This document shows positions 27,401 to 38,380 of a stretch of 64,000 nt of DNA, piece after piece. The notes below the pieces were generated by a model. The model searched no databases. It saw nothing but the letters and a program-made list of their open reading frames with translations, and was not told where the DNA came from. The first letter of the stretch is position 1; every line of letters begins with the position of its first letter. The position numbers and the translations under genes were made by a program. This DNA is from Ustulina deusta. Its lineage: Eukaryota > Ascomycota > Sordariomycetes > Xylariales > Xylariaceae. The stretch spans positions 1 to 64,000 of the forward strand of contig JAJNNX010000006.1 in the NCBI GenBank assembly GCA_023159155.1, written 5' to 3'.

Positions 27401-28049
27401 TTTAGATCTTATAAATTTATTAATATAATTAAAGTTTATTATAAAATATTCCAAAAAATATTTTCTAAACTAATAAATTAAACTAAAATATTAAAATAAA
27501 AAAATCTTATCTAAAAGTAAGATAACTTTTTATTTTAAGCAGTTATATAAATAAATTTTTATTATATAGATTAAGTAAAATATTTATTTTTTAAAATTTT
27601 TTATAGGATTTTACCTATAGAAATACTTAAGTTAGTATATTTAAGTAATTAGATATAAATTTTATAGTTAGCTTTTGCTTAAAATATTTTTAAGTTTTTT
27701 TTAAATAATTAATTAAATAAACTTTAGTTTAATTATATATTTTAAATCTAGTATTACTATAAACAAATAAATAAAAATATAACTATAAAAAAAAGCGCTA
27801 TATATATATCCATGCTATAAAAGCTTTTAAGTTATTTATTAAAAACTTAGTTATAGTAATCCAAAAAAAAAAAGCAAAAAAAACTTGTTTTTAAGTAAAA
27901 AAGACTATTTGTTATATATAAAAAAATTAAAAAATTATTATTTTGCCTTAGCAACTTTAATAAAACAGTTATTTTTATTTATATTTATTATAAAAATATA
28001 TTTAAATTATTTAAGCTCTATAGTAGTTATCTCTGCTAGCCAACCAATT

Positions 28050-28345
28050 TAACTCTTTTATTCAGGCAGACCGTCCGATATTAGGAGTGCTACGTTAGCA
28101 GTACTGCCCTCCTTTTGGCACCCCCCTTTTCTCCTGCTCTGTTAGCTTTAGATTATATTACTGCTATATCTGTAGCATTTATGGTCCTTCCTGTTTTATT
28201 AGCTCACAATATTATTTTTACTATATTAGCAGTTCTTATTATCTTTTTTATTATATTAAATAATATTACTGCTATATTTGCAGCTTTTGTTCTAAGAATT
28301 TTTATTTTTTTTAGATCTTTTATTTTATAATTATTTCTTGCTTAT
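28050..28345. other. Less-mutated patch near the outer element's right end
   Basis: GCAGACCGTCCGAT and CTGCCCTCCTTTTGG stand out from the surrounding A/T. A 71-codon plus-strand frame (28115-28330) is very hydrophobic but looks like two imperfect copies of an ATTA-rich segment rather than a protein. I assign no function. Confidence 0.35.
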
Positions 28346-28912
28346 ATAAATTTTTTTACTGTTTTAATAAGCTCTAAGTCTTTTTTTGTTATATATATAG
28401 CCCTAAGCGAAGTTTTAATATTTTTTATTTTTAATTTAAGAAATTAGATCTAGAATTTAAAAGTACTACTTTTTAAAGATTTTATTTCTATTAATAATCG
28501 GATTAATATATTATATTAAAAACTAAAAACAGCTTTAAATATAACTTAAAAATAACTAGAAGTAAGCAATATAGTTTTTAATTTATTTTAGATAAAATTA
28601 TAAGATTTTTAAATTAACTAAGCTTAAGAAATAAATAACGTTTTCGAAAAAATTATATTTTGTATAAAACGTTTTCTGCAACAATAAAGTATTTTTTATA
28701 ATATTTAAACTAAGTGTAATAATTTAATTTTAGTTCTTATTATTTAAAAGCTTATAGCTTAGTTTAGTTTAGTAATTTATATAATAAAAAAATTTGGGTA
28801 ATATTTATAATAGATTAAAAAATATACTAAAATAGATTGCTTATATTTGCTTATTTTTATACTTAAGTTATATAAAGCTATTGCTAAAAGTAGCTTTTTT
28901 GCTTTAAAAGTA

Positions 28913-29130
28913 GTTTGTAGGTTAGTTATAACTACTTTATTTTTATTAGTTAAAAGTTATAATATTATAAATATATATAAGTCATACACTATATTAGTTA
29001 GGTATATTTGTAGTAGGCTTGGTATATCCCCTACTTATGGGATCTGTTATCTTTTTTTTAAAATTATCTACGTTTTCCACCCGTACCATACTGCGTTTTT
29101 GCGAAACCCATATTCTCTCCCAGCATTCGT
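28913..29130. repeat. Repeat B, right copy (probable LTR of the outer retrotransposon)
   Basis: Direct copy of 13426-13625. Its left half is A/T-shifted and its right half, from about 29030, is GC-normal (CACCCGTACCATACTGCG), so the heterochromatic block ends inside the repeat. Confidence 0.75.
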
Positions 29131-29925
29131 ACTTCTCGCTTGCGAAAAGTCCGGCAAATGCATATGCCTGCCTCAAAGAAAAATAACATACCTATTTGGG
29201 CATATATGTAAGTATGAGCAGCTTTAGGTCCAACCTAGTTCGCAGCATTCGAGCCTACGGCGTACCGGTTAGATAGGCTAGGCCTATAGCGGCTTATGCC
29301 CCTCCCAATATATGCGTTCCCTTGCTTGACCTGTTGAGTGCATAAAACAGCCATAAGTTGTCTGTGTCGGCAGAGAGTTACGTTCGTTGGACCTGCTTAG
29401 GTTTGTGGGTAGTTTTGACTAAGCCACCTCCTAACTATAAGGAGCAGGTAGTATGCCCATATTGGAGGTACTGCATGTAGCAGCAAAGCGGAGTTCCGTA
29501 GCCCCGCAATACACAAGAACGAATTGATAGACAGCCTACCATGTCAAGTCTACTTAGACAAATCGAGTTGACGCGACTGAATCTGCATGCATGCGCAGAA
29601 TGCTTGCCACGGAGCCCCAGTATCGAGCACATACTCGTGAAGGCTCAGTAGGCCATCATCCTATATCCATAAAGAGGTCGTGGTTGCTGGCGAATGACAA
29701 GACTCAGAATGAAACCGCAAGGCACGTATGTACCCCCAGTAGCTCGAATAACATTAGTGAGTTGTAACAAAATAATAACTGTAATGCCTGGTACATTTCG
29801 AAGTATGACAAGACTGCCACTAGCAGTGTAAGTCATATGGCAGCTCAGAATCCGGGATTGTCAGAGTCGCATTACTTCATCTAAGTCGGCAACTTGATAC
29901 TACCAGCCTGTCGACCGGCTAGGCT
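29131..29925. other. Intergenic, normal composition
   Basis: Contains the right copy of repeat A (29324-29393) and the 3' flank of cysA. No frame longer than about 65 codons and no RNA gene recognised. Confidence 0.5.
29324..29393. repeat. Dispersed repeat A, right copy
   Basis: Matches 13110-13181 in direct orientation (ACAGCCATAAGTTGTCT, then GAGAGTTACGTTCGTTGG). It lies right of repeat B, so both A copies are outside the B pair. Confidence 0.65.
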
Positions 29926-31509
29926 CTACCCAAGGAAGTTCTTGACATTCCCCCCGACGTTCTTGAGATCAAGAAGGAAAGTGTCGTGCCCAAACATGCT
30001 CTGCTCCTCACTCAGCTCCACATGGTCAACATTCCTGTTGCCCGCGAGTCGAAGCGCGTTGGCAACCTCGCGCTGTTGCCAGGCGGGGAAGAGGATATCA
30101 CTTGCGACCCCCATTACCAGCGTAGGAATGTCTCTCAGTGCAGCTAACCCAGAGACGAGATCCTGTGGTGGTTGAGGGTCAGCTGGGAGAGACATGACAG
30201 ACTCCTCCATCTGCGATTCGGTATTTGTTTGTTCGGCGTAGGGCAGGTCCGGCAACGTAAGACTACATGATGCATTGTTTACTCTAGGCTCAGACCCAGA
30301 CTGAATTAACTCTTCCCGCTCGGCTCTTCTCTGAGCGGCGACCTCTTGATTGGTACGACCGAGGTCGAATAAATCCATAGCCTTGCTAACATATAGTAGA
30401 CTATTAGGGTCGTATGTCAAACAGAACTTCTCGCCGGCATGGTCTAAGTACGTCTCGATGAGGAAGTCGGGACACAATGCCGGTGGCTTGGTGGGATCAG
30501 CTCGCCTCCGGCCAAACCGCTGTTCCCACTCTGGACCAGACCGGTAAGTGACTGTGGCGATCTCTCTTGCTAGCTTCATCCCAGCATGTGGCGGGATCTT
30601 TCCATAATAGAACCCACGGTTCCAGTTGGGATCCATCATGAGGACTTGTCGTTGTGTATGGCGCATAGCGATGCTATACGGATGGCTTCGCGCACACCCA
30701 CTGATTGAGACGATACGGCCGACCTTGCCAGGGAATAGAACGCCGGCTGCCAAAGACTGCATACCTCCCATACTCGATCCCACACTCGCATAGAGCTTCT
30801 CGACTCCTAGGTATTCCAGTAGTTTGAACTGGGCCCTGACCATATCTTGCATGGTTAGAATGGGGAATCGAGTTGCATATTTCTGACCATCTGCCGGATC
30901 GATGCTGCTCGGACCAGTCGACCCATAACAACCCCCAATAACATTGGTGCAAATGACGAAATATTTATCAGTATCCAAGCATCCGCCGGGACCAATGAAC
31001 TTTTCCCACCACCCAGGCTGCGGGTTGCTCTCAGTCGAGTGGGCGTGGGAAGAAGCAGACAGACCTGTGTGCAAAAGAATAACATTCGACTTGTCAGAGT
31101 TCATCCGTCCCCAAGTCTCATAGGCTACGTCGAATTCGGGCAGAACACCGCCCCAGTCAAGCAGGAGGGGATCTACACAGCGGAAGATTTCAGTTGCACC
31201 AACCGTGTACGTGGGCTCTGGGCCGCTCGACAGTGACCTTGCCTCCAGATTGGCGGATCTCGTTTCAAGTGCGTCAAGGCAGGGAAATGCCATGGCAGGA
31301 TTCGAAGCCTCGCCCTGGCTCGAAGTTGAGCATCGAGGGGATTGCGAGTGTAGTTGTCGTGCTCCATGACTAAAACTTGAATCGCTGCATGGTCTGGACC
31401 GTGGGGTTTGGCTTGCTAGGACACAACGAAGGCCAACCCTGGGCACCGTCGGTTGCAGAGATGCCGAGGTTCGACGAAGGGCTGCAATGCCATATCTTTG
31501 GGCCGTCAT
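29926..31509 (-). CDS. cysA: Serine O-acyltransferase, CysA/Cys2 type (MetX-like alpha/beta hydrolase)
   Basis: 527-residue single-exon protein of the homoserine O-acetyltransferase superfamily. By resemblance to Aspergillus CysA and fission yeast Cys2 it activates serine for cysteine synthesis rather than homoserine for methionine. The nucleophile elbow is G-S-S-M-G-G (Ser246); the acid lies in A-S-D-I-L-F-P (Asp471) and the base in F-G-H-D-T-F (His508). Residues 1-60 are rich in Arg/Ser with almost no acidic residues, fitting a mitochondrial presequence. I chose the ATG at 31509 because it gives the family length of about 525. The frame stays open to 31698, but the extra 63 residues do not look conserved and would precede the presequence. 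Homoserine acyltransferase is the alternative; the long variable insert before Asp471 favours CysA. Confidence 0.88.
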   Translation of the reverse strand: MTAQRYGIAALRRTSASLQPTVPRVGLRCVLASQTPRSRPCSDSSFSHGARQLHSQSPRCSTSSQGEASNPAMAFPCLDALETRSANLEARSLSSGPEPTYTVGATEIFRCVDPLLLDWGGVLPEFDVAYETWGRMNSDKSNVILLHTGLSASSHAHSTESNPQPGWWEKFIGPGGCLDTDKYFVICTNVIGGCYGSTGPSSIDPADGQKYATRFPILTMQDMVRAQFKLLEYLGVEKLYASVGSSMGGMQSLAAGVLFPGKVGRIVSISGCARSHPYSIAMRHTQRQVLMMDPNWNRGFYYGKIPPHAGMKLAREIATVTYRSGPEWEQRFGRRRADPTKPPALCPDFLIETYLDHAGEKFCLTYDPNSLLYVSKAMDLFDLGRTNQEVAAQRRAEREELIQSGSEPRVNNASCSLTLPDLPYAEQTNTESQMEESVMSLPADPQPPQDLVSGLAALRDIPTLVMGVASDILFPAWQQREVANALRLAGNRNVDHVELSEEQSMFGHDTFLLDLKNVGGNVKNFLG

Positions 31510-32245
31510 GACGATTGCAGGATTGCAGACCGGTTGAGCTACGAGCACGAGATGCAACTCGCGAAGATGACTTTTATGCTCATGGCCCGAATTGGTCAGC
31601 CGGGAAGCTCCCTGCAGTGCTGAGAAATATACTATGCAAGGTGAAGAAGACCCATTCTGGTTGGTCAATGGATCCGGCGCTATGTGGGCAAATTGCACGT
31701 GCGCCTTATCACTCGGCAGTATTTTCTCGCTTATCGATCTTATCGGACGTTATCGCCAATGGGTGGAGCATTGGCTTGCCGCTAGTGCTAGTTGGGCAGT
31801 ACGACAGCTTGTAATGATGTCACTTTCACAAGCATATGACATTTGTCGTCATCCCTTCAACTCATTGGCCAGCTCTGTCACTGTTTGGGTCTCACTCCCT
31901 TCTTTGACTGATCAAGCTGTATGCTTTTGGATTGTGTTCTGATAGATAATAACCCAAAAGGGAATAAAGGTTAGATAGGGCGTCGTCATAGAGAATTCGC
32001 TTTCTCCGCATTTTCCAGGTGGTGCCTATGCTGGGGATTCTTGGCACCAAGCTTGTTGAATTATACCTAACATAGACGCCCAGTTTTATTATAAAGTACT
32101 ACTGCCGGTCTCGTCTCTTCTCTGCACCTAATAAACAACAGGCATAAGGATTCAATATCATCCTCCTCTACCTTATATCATACCTTCAGCTCTAGCCTCA
32201 GTGCACGTCAACATACCACGAGCCAGCACCCGTTAATCGTCCAGC
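31510..32245. promoter_or_regulatory. Divergent promoter region with a CACGTG box
   Basis: 736 bp between divergently transcribed cysA and the gene at 32246. A palindromic CACGTG lies at 31696-31701, about 190 bp upstream of the cysA ATG. In yeasts this core is bound by bHLH factors including Cbf1, which acts on sulfur genes; relevance here is inference. CT-rich tracts precede 32246. Confidence 0.4.
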
Positions 32246-33353
32246 ATGATGATGATGAACGACGTGGGCAGACCCAGGATCCCTTTCCGGAGAGTTCCCC
32301 GAACCAACCCGTCGTCAGACCGTCCTAACCCGCCGCCTGAGCTAAGGAATATCCATGCGCCGACGCCCAAGGAATATGCTGCAGTCAAGCGGACGCTGGG
32401 AAAGGCCACCAACTTTCCGCCCGAACTCATCGACATTATTATGGACTTTGCCGAGTACTGGGCTTGTTCGATCGCCAGTATCGACTACTCAGTGACAGCC
32501 AATGGGCACCTTGCCGTCCATGGTGGGCGTCCAGGTGAAGATAAATTTGTGGTTAGTCCCTCGATATCACACAAGGCTATGATGCTATTCTTACTAATAC
32601 TAGATCTTAGCTTCGAACCGAACCGCTGGGTCTTACTACATGGCATTCGACCGACCAAAAACAGTGGCAAGCAGCAGCCCCTGCGTGCAAACTGGGTGAA
32701 GAATACTCGCGAACAGAACTCGAGCGCTTCGTCGAGGGACCTCCCTCAACCCTAGATCATCCGTTTCGGAAGATTGTGTTTGACATCGTTAGTCGGGATC
32801 AAGGATGGAGCCCTCAGCGCGACAGTCATGGAACTTATCGTTTCTCTCCGACGTGGTTTGATGTTGGCATTGACCGGTTCGATAAGGGACACACATGTAC
32901 GTTATGTATGGCTATTGCGGAGTGTCGCATGCTTACCCGTTATTAGGTCCAGACGAGCAAATGGAAAAGTCCGAATCCAAAGCCCCAGATGGCTCTGAGA
33001 AAATCCCAACAACGTCCGCTATACGTCCGATATGGCCGCCTCTCAAAGAGAATTTATCCGAGTACTATCATCAACTCCATCCGGCGGCTGATCATAAGAT
33101 ACAATGTAATCGTGTTGCAGAACACGATTGGCAACACCACCGCATAGAGTGGTCATATACAGATGACATTGATCCCAAGTCCAGCGGAGGCCAAGAACTA
33201 GACTCAATCGGCCGCGGATCTGCTACCGGAGATGGCAGCTTTCTCAGAAGTCTGAAGGTCGGAGATATGGTGACTGTTTGGGCTCGTGCCAGATTCCCCA
33301 GCTGGGTAAACAGCATCCAAAAGGTTCGAGTAGAGGTCTACTGGGCATTGTAG
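32246..33353 (+). CDS. Conserved ascomycete protein of unknown function, F-box-like start
   Basis: Three exons (32246-32551, 32611-32896, 32947-33353) give 332 residues. Intron 1 runs from GTTAGTCC to CTTAG with a CTAAT-like branch site; intron 2 runs from GTACGT to ATTAG. The phases fit, and splicing removes the stop that ends the first frame. Near residue 57 N-F-P-P-E-L-I-D-I-I-M-D resembles the first helix of F-box-like proteins. After the first junction L-R-T-E-P-L-G-L-T matches a pattern I associate with widespread fungal hypothetical proteins. The C-terminal half is polar and ends in a compact segment with V-G-D-M-V-T-V-W-A-R. No catalytic motif or membrane segment is visible. Confidence 0.75.
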
Positions 33354-34299
33354 TATAACTCTCGGATACACGAGGGTGTTCGCTTTCGACGTGATACCGA
33401 CCCATTCCTATAGCTTCTTTTAATCCATTTGCATTTATCAAGATCTTCAAGTCTTCCTACAATGCAAAAATCTTGCCAAGGAATGTCTTAAGCAGTCGGG
33501 CTGAAATCAGGAGTCGGTTCATGAGAAGTGGAACTCAACTTCTGACGGCACTATCTAGACTAGACTAGTTTGTGGTCACCCTGGTCTAAGCCCCTGGTCG
33601 GTAAAGACTACCCGGGAAGGATGGAGGATGACCTGCACCAAATACGTCATGTACAGAGAAACACAAGGAATATGTATGTAATCTTGCATTCATCGATCAA
33701 ATCATATAACATCGATGCGTAGCGCATCGGCTGTCCACACCTACTGCTGCCTACGATTACTTCGCTTAGGAAGAATGATCGTGACACAGCATTCATACGA
33801 GGTAGATACACCACACTGAAGACGGCTGGTATCGAGAATGTTATTACACAAGTCGCTATACTTCCCCTCTTAGACTGCCGTATATAAACTAATGTCCCGA
33901 CCCCGCAGTGCGAAGTTTAGGACGTACTCACGACAGGAAAATCAATGGTGCACATGAGAAACGTATGAGTTTTTTCGGAAATTGGAATACCCGCAGGAAA
34001 CTCTCTGATTCGGTTGTTGCTATAATAAGGACCAATAGCATTGTCTTGCTGGAAGCACAATGACTGCTGTTTGCACACAGCATACCCAACACCGCTAGGC
34101 TCCCATCATTCTCTTGTGTTAAGCCTTGATGCCTTACACATAGTCATTTCTCATACCCCTCTGCTCAACCTCGAATCGGCCCGTGGGCAATACAGACGTA
34201 ATACGCGGAATAAACTGAGACGCCTCACTCACTACCGAACGCTTCCCACAATTTGCGCACACCTAGTACATGCAGCCCATGATCTCTGCTTCCCTGAGT
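33354..34299. other. Intergenic, no gene seen
   Basis: About 0.95 kb between a plus-strand gene end and a minus-strand gene end. The open frame at 34041-34385 lacks protein character and overlaps the small minus-strand gene. Confidence 0.5.
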
Positions 34300-34632
34300 T
34301 TACCATTTGCGTACAATCTGTAGGTATCAGATCTCAACTGGGAGAATTAGATCAGAGAGTTAGATTTCCAGAAATAGAATCTTGAACAGGACTCCGCTTA
34401 CCTCCAACCTATATTCGCTACCGAATTTCCTATTCAGCAGCTCTTTTAGTTTGTTCGCATCGATCCGTGAGCCGGGGATCATCTGAGGTTCCTGCTCGCG
34501 ATAAGTGGCGCGCGACGACGCGGTTGAATTGGATGTGGCCATTGAATCAAACCCAGTTCGCGAGCGAGTGATTTGGTGAGTTTTATGGTCGAAGAATGGG
34601 AGGAATCTCGAGAATGCAGAAATAGCCTTCAT
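34300..34632 (-). CDS. Small conserved-fold fungal protein, probably truncated
   Basis: Two exons (34632-34402, 34317-34300) separated by an 84-nt intron (GTAAGC to CTACAG) give 82 residues. The segment A-N-K-L-K-E-L-L-N-R-K-F-G at residues 59-71, then E-Y-R-L-E, recalls a family of small ascomycete proteins in which a longer conserved tail follows. Here splicing yields only I-V-R-K-W before the stop; reading into the intron gives another short tail. Either this is a short variant or the 3' part is eroded. The basic N-terminal 27 residues could be a mitochondrial presequence. Moderate support only. Confidence 0.5.
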
Positions 34633-35738
34633 GGTGAATCATCAATTTCTCACATAAAATTATAGCCTATTTATATAGTAGAAGGTTTCTACGTCGAGTA
34701 TCTACGAAGAGCGGAGCTCATCTCGCCTGTAAGGGAGGAGGTTTAATGCAAACATACACAGGACTCTACCGTAAAGGGAGGAGGTTTAATACAAATACAC
34801 AAGACTCTACCGTAAGGGAGCCTCAGCTCTGAAGGGAGCTTTGGGGGTTCTTAATTTCCATTTGTGATTGTGGTTCATTCGGAGTGCTACCACAACTGCC
34901 TATCTTTGGCAAATCATTTCTCAACTATATATTCTTGCTGTGAGATCTCAAACGTAGGGATGTGTCCAGCGTGTGGCCGGGCGAGTGGCATCGGCGCCGG
35001 ACTTACATGTATATGTGGGAGCAATGGGTTAAAACCGTGGAAGCTAAGCCATGTACTACATAGTAGTAACAAGGGATGCAGTCACAAGCGACATGTCGAA
35101 TTACCCCGACCCTTTCGCTGTGAGAATTTATTGAGTAGCTACAGGAGTTCTGTGCGATATTATCTAGTGCGGGCAGCGCTATAATTGGACGAGCTGCGAT
35201 GCACAGGATGCAGGCTGTTCCGTACGAACCCAAGCGTAGACCTGCCGCTATCGTACGAGGCGTCATTGATGATGGTCTTGAAAGGGTGTAGGCTGCTTTT
35301 CGGTATTCCTTGTGTCAAGATACCTAGCATTCTGTTGTCGGGACGAGACCTGCGTGGGGGTCTGCTGACTGGCTTAAGAGCCACCGTCACGGGCAGGCAA
35401 AGTCAGCATGTCAGCAACCACGGTCTTGTTTCGCGGCCTTGTTTCAAGGCAGACCACAGAAGTGGAATGCCAAATGGATGGCAGTGCACCGAGAATAGGC
35501 AGCTGTAGACCTACGGGGCGGGCAGTGTCTCGAGAGACGAGAGGGCTTCTTCAAGCGTTCTTGTTGCTAATAAATACCAAGTTCGCTAGTTCTGAAGACG
35601 TTAGGCTGCGGAACCTGATTTGCATCTTGGCTTGCTGCATAGTCAGAAGAGCAGTTTTCCGTCGGCATCTTCGCATAGAGCGGGCATTGGAAGTGCCCTT
35701 GTACGCAACCAAGCTCTCTACCACTCGTGTTCGACGGC
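34633..35738. other. Intergenic stretch with overlapping short frames
   Basis: 1.1 kb between divergent genes. Several frames of about 100 codons overlap on both strands (for example plus 35185-35508 and 35408-35746), but none shows a recognisable domain and none has introns that extend it. A 42-bp direct repeat lies at 34730-34812. Confidence 0.45.
34730..34812. repeat. 42-bp imperfect tandem duplication
   Basis: Two adjacent copies of a unit starting TAAGGGAGGAGGTTTAAT and ending ACTCTACCG, followed by the start of a third (TAAGGGAG). Differences are mostly transitions plus a 2-bp gap. Confidence 0.8.
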
Positions 35739-37688
35739 ATGCATGACACCAAGCTATCTTCTGACCAAACATCATCGCAGATGAGCACGCACGACCTCCC
35801 CCCCAATATCAGCCTGCAACCCACAGAATGCAGCCAAAAAATAACTTGCTGTAGCCAGTTCCCCGACTGTCAATGCCGTATCGAAGCCTCGCGTAGTCAA
35901 ATTCTGCGTGACTTGCTGAATGCGTCAGAGGCTGACTTGTCCGAGAGTCGCACTCAGCCCCCGCAGCGAGGGTATCCCAGCTTTTCCGAGAAAAGCAGTC
36001 GGTTCATACCACGGGGATCTCTCATGCGTATTCTCGATAACAGAAGGGTAGCAGAGCATCTAGACACGCTATTGGATGATCGGCAGCACTCGGACCAACT
36101 CGCGGATTACATCAGTCCAGGGCAAGAGAGAGACTGCCATTGCAAAGACGGCCTCTGCACAGGAAGTCGAATTATCCTGGCATCCTTGATGCGGATCGGA
36201 AAAGAAAATTGTATCATTGATCTCTATCATCAACATACGACAAGAAGAGTATGTGATGGGAATTTGCCACTCTTGGATCAAGTTCTAGAATCATCCAATG
36301 ATCTCACTGCGAAGGAAAAACAACTTTTCAGACACGCGCAATTGCAGTTAAGGTCTCATTACTTGAGAAAATTGGAGCCCCATGATCAGAACTGCCGACA
36401 ACTAGATGGCGAAGCTGCTCTTCCATTTTTGCCCATCGACGAAACGACAAGCCCAATCAATGGAGAATTATCGATCGTCAGACATATCAGAATTGACCCC
36501 GACCATCATAACCTGGTAAGCCAATGAACAGTCACCATCGAACCCTCAGGAATCAGAGCTAATAAGTAGCGAACGCAGGGAGATGGGGGCGATTTTGCCT
36601 TGAAGACTTTTAAGAAGTCCCGAGCCTCAAGTGAGGAGAGCTTCGAAGAAGAATTCAGGGCAAATCAACAGGTGCCACGACACGACCGAATAGTCCCCGT
36701 CCTCACTGCATTCAAGCACCGACAGAGGTTTCATTTCATTCTCCCATACGCGAGTGGTGGAAACCTCGAGGAACTCTGGGAGACTTACTCCCCTAATAAC
36801 GCGCTGGGAAATCGCCCTGCTCCATGGTACTCTCCGCAATGGTTGCTGAGTGAATGTCTGGGCATTGCTGAAAGCCTTGCTGCGATACACCAGCCCACAG
36901 CCGTTGCCGGACTTGGAACACAGCGCAATCTAGCTCCCCAATTACATGGAGATGTCAAACCTCGGAACATACTTTGCTTCGAAACAACGGAAGGAGGGAG
37001 GACATCATTTACTCTCAAGCTTGCAGACTTTGGATTCGCGCGCAAGGTCGACGAGGACTCCACATTGGAAGTAGGAGACGTGACCCATACCAAAACCTAT
37101 CGACCTCCCGAGTACGATGTCGAAGATATCATCGATCTTAACTACGACGTCTGGTGTCTCGGTTGCGTGTACCTCGAGTTCATAACGTGGGCAGTCATTA
37201 GTTGGGGCAAAGTAAAAATTTTCCAGAATAGTCGTCTAGAAGAGTGCGATGATCCGCATACCTCGGCAGCTAGGGGAGAGGACTACGAAGATACATTTTT
37301 CAAAAAGGTAGCCCATCTACCTCATTGGTATGACTTGTCGGGATTGAAGCTCGAAATCGAAGCCAATACCAAGGTCACTTCGAAGAAGACGGCGAAGAAT
37401 CAACGCTCGTTCCGGATTAGTCGAGGCAACATTCGAATCAGCTGCAGAGTCAAAGACTCAGTCACAAAAGTAAGCACAGGTGCTCCCGAGCTTAGAATGG
37501 AGAGCTAACTATGGGCTCAGCATATCAATGAATTAAGAGACCACGAGATGTGTGTTCCGGAGATTCGGAGGTTTCTGGACTTCGTCGAGACGAAAATGCT
37601 AGTCATCGAGGCAAGCACACGCGCGAACAGCAACGAAGTCGGAAACTTTCTCCGCAATATGGTGAACGAACAGCACAGCCAAGACTAG
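35739..37688 (+). CDS. HGD-type fungal protein kinase (Ser/Thr-like)
   Basis: Three exons (35739-36515, 36579-37469, 37521-37688) with GTAAGC donors give 611 residues. The first ATG in frame is 35739. Kinase signatures: A-L-K (Lys268), catalytic loop H-G-D-V-K-P-R-N-I-L (Asp384), D-F-G (409-411), R-P-P-E in the P+1 region (424-427) and D-V-W-C-L-G in helix F. His-Gly-Asp replaces the usual HRD, as in a large group of Pezizomycotina kinases linked with accessory and NLR-rich loci. The N-terminal 240 residues include C-H-C-K-D-G-L-C and a helical region typical of that group. The glycine loop is poor: N-G-E-L-S-I-V-R-H has a single Gly. Substrates are unknown. Family assignment is firm; activity is uncertain. 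Confidence 0.85.
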
Positions 37689-37926
37689 CCGCAAAGGATT
37701 GTTCTTTTTTTTTCCCCCGTCCTTCACCCCTATAAAATGTTGTTCAGGCGCTAGGGTTATGGCTATATCAAAGTCTTCACAGACCTCTGTATAAGAAAGC
37801 AAGTAGAACTTCGTCCCGCAGACTAATACGAAATGATTCCCCGATTCCCTTGCTTGTATTTCCGTTCAAAGAGGAAACTCAATCTAATGAATGAAGCATG
37901 TCGATCTCGACCATACACAAATGTTT

Positions 37927-38380
37927 TCAATCATCGTCATCGTCATCGTCTGGCGTCTCAGGTGGATTCCGTTTAGCCTTTTTAGCGTCCACAAACTTCT
38001 GATAGATGGCATCCTTTTCTTTCTAGTAACATGTGAGCCACGGTCTCACCCCGGTATGCTCAACTTACTTTGGTGATCTCTCGAGGGAGTTGAACATCGA
38101 ATCCTTTGGCCTCAGTTGCCTATGATTTGATTAGCCCCTAAACTAGATGCATAACTCACGCCATAATAGGCATAACATAATTCACCTGGATTTTAATCTC
38201 TTCGTCTTTAAACCCCATATCGATCAGGGCCTGGCGGAGCACTTTGGGGTTTTCGTACCGGTGCTCGAAATTGTCCGTAGCTTTGAATGGTGGTGGTGCA
38301 TCCATTGTGTTTCGGCGAGAGCGTAGCCCTGGGATGAGATCCGCTAGTTTAACAAACTGCTCTTTGACGGTGGAAAGCAT
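37927..38380 (-). CDS. Small protein with poly-Asp tail, function unknown
   Basis: Three exons (38380-38186, 38119-38069, 38022-37927) give 113 residues. Introns are GTGAAT...CATAG (66 nt, branch GCTAAT) and GTAAGT...CTAG (46 nt). Both are phase 0 and both remove stops, which supports coding. The protein is charged, with a helical middle (N-P-K-V-L-R-Q-A-L-I-D-M-G-F), a Lys-rich stretch and a C-terminal run of seven Asp. No signal peptide or membrane segment. It ends about 240 bp from the kinase gene, in convergent orientation. I do not recognise a family. Confidence 0.65.

Larger units (their letters stand above)
13426..29130 (+). mobile_element. Outer Ty3/gypsy-type retrotransposon relic, interrupted by a nested element
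   Basis: The two direct B repeats lie 15.5 kb apart. Subtracting the 7.6-kb inner element and its target duplication leaves about 8 kb, a usual gypsy size. Plus-strand traces appear in the order zinc knuckle (15391-15447), possible end of a protease (16531-16580, an I-L-D/G-F-x-W-L-like pattern), then after the insertion reverse transcriptase/RNase H (25.4-26.4 kb) and integrase (26.9-27.4 kb). RT before integrase is the Ty3/gypsy order. The distance from knuckle to RT, about 2.5 kb after removing the insertion, is longer than in the inner element, so a mosaic of two relics is not excluded. Confidence 0.6.

Noticed and set aside
28994..29176. 60-codon minus-strand frame across repeat B
   Set aside because: It lies inside a probable LTR and is broken in the left copy; no recognised protein.
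29926..31698. Longer 590-residue version of cysA
   Set aside because: The extra 63 residues before the ATG at 31509 are not like the family and would sit in front of the mitochondrial presequence.
31592..31942. 116-codon plus-strand frame in the cysA promoter
   Set aside because: It overlaps the cysA leader, shares no visible family features and is best explained by chance.
35185..35746. Possible upstream exons of the kinase gene
   Set aside because: The frames overlap each other, carry no motif found in HGD kinases and have no convincing donor leading to 35739; the kinase N-terminus already looks complete.
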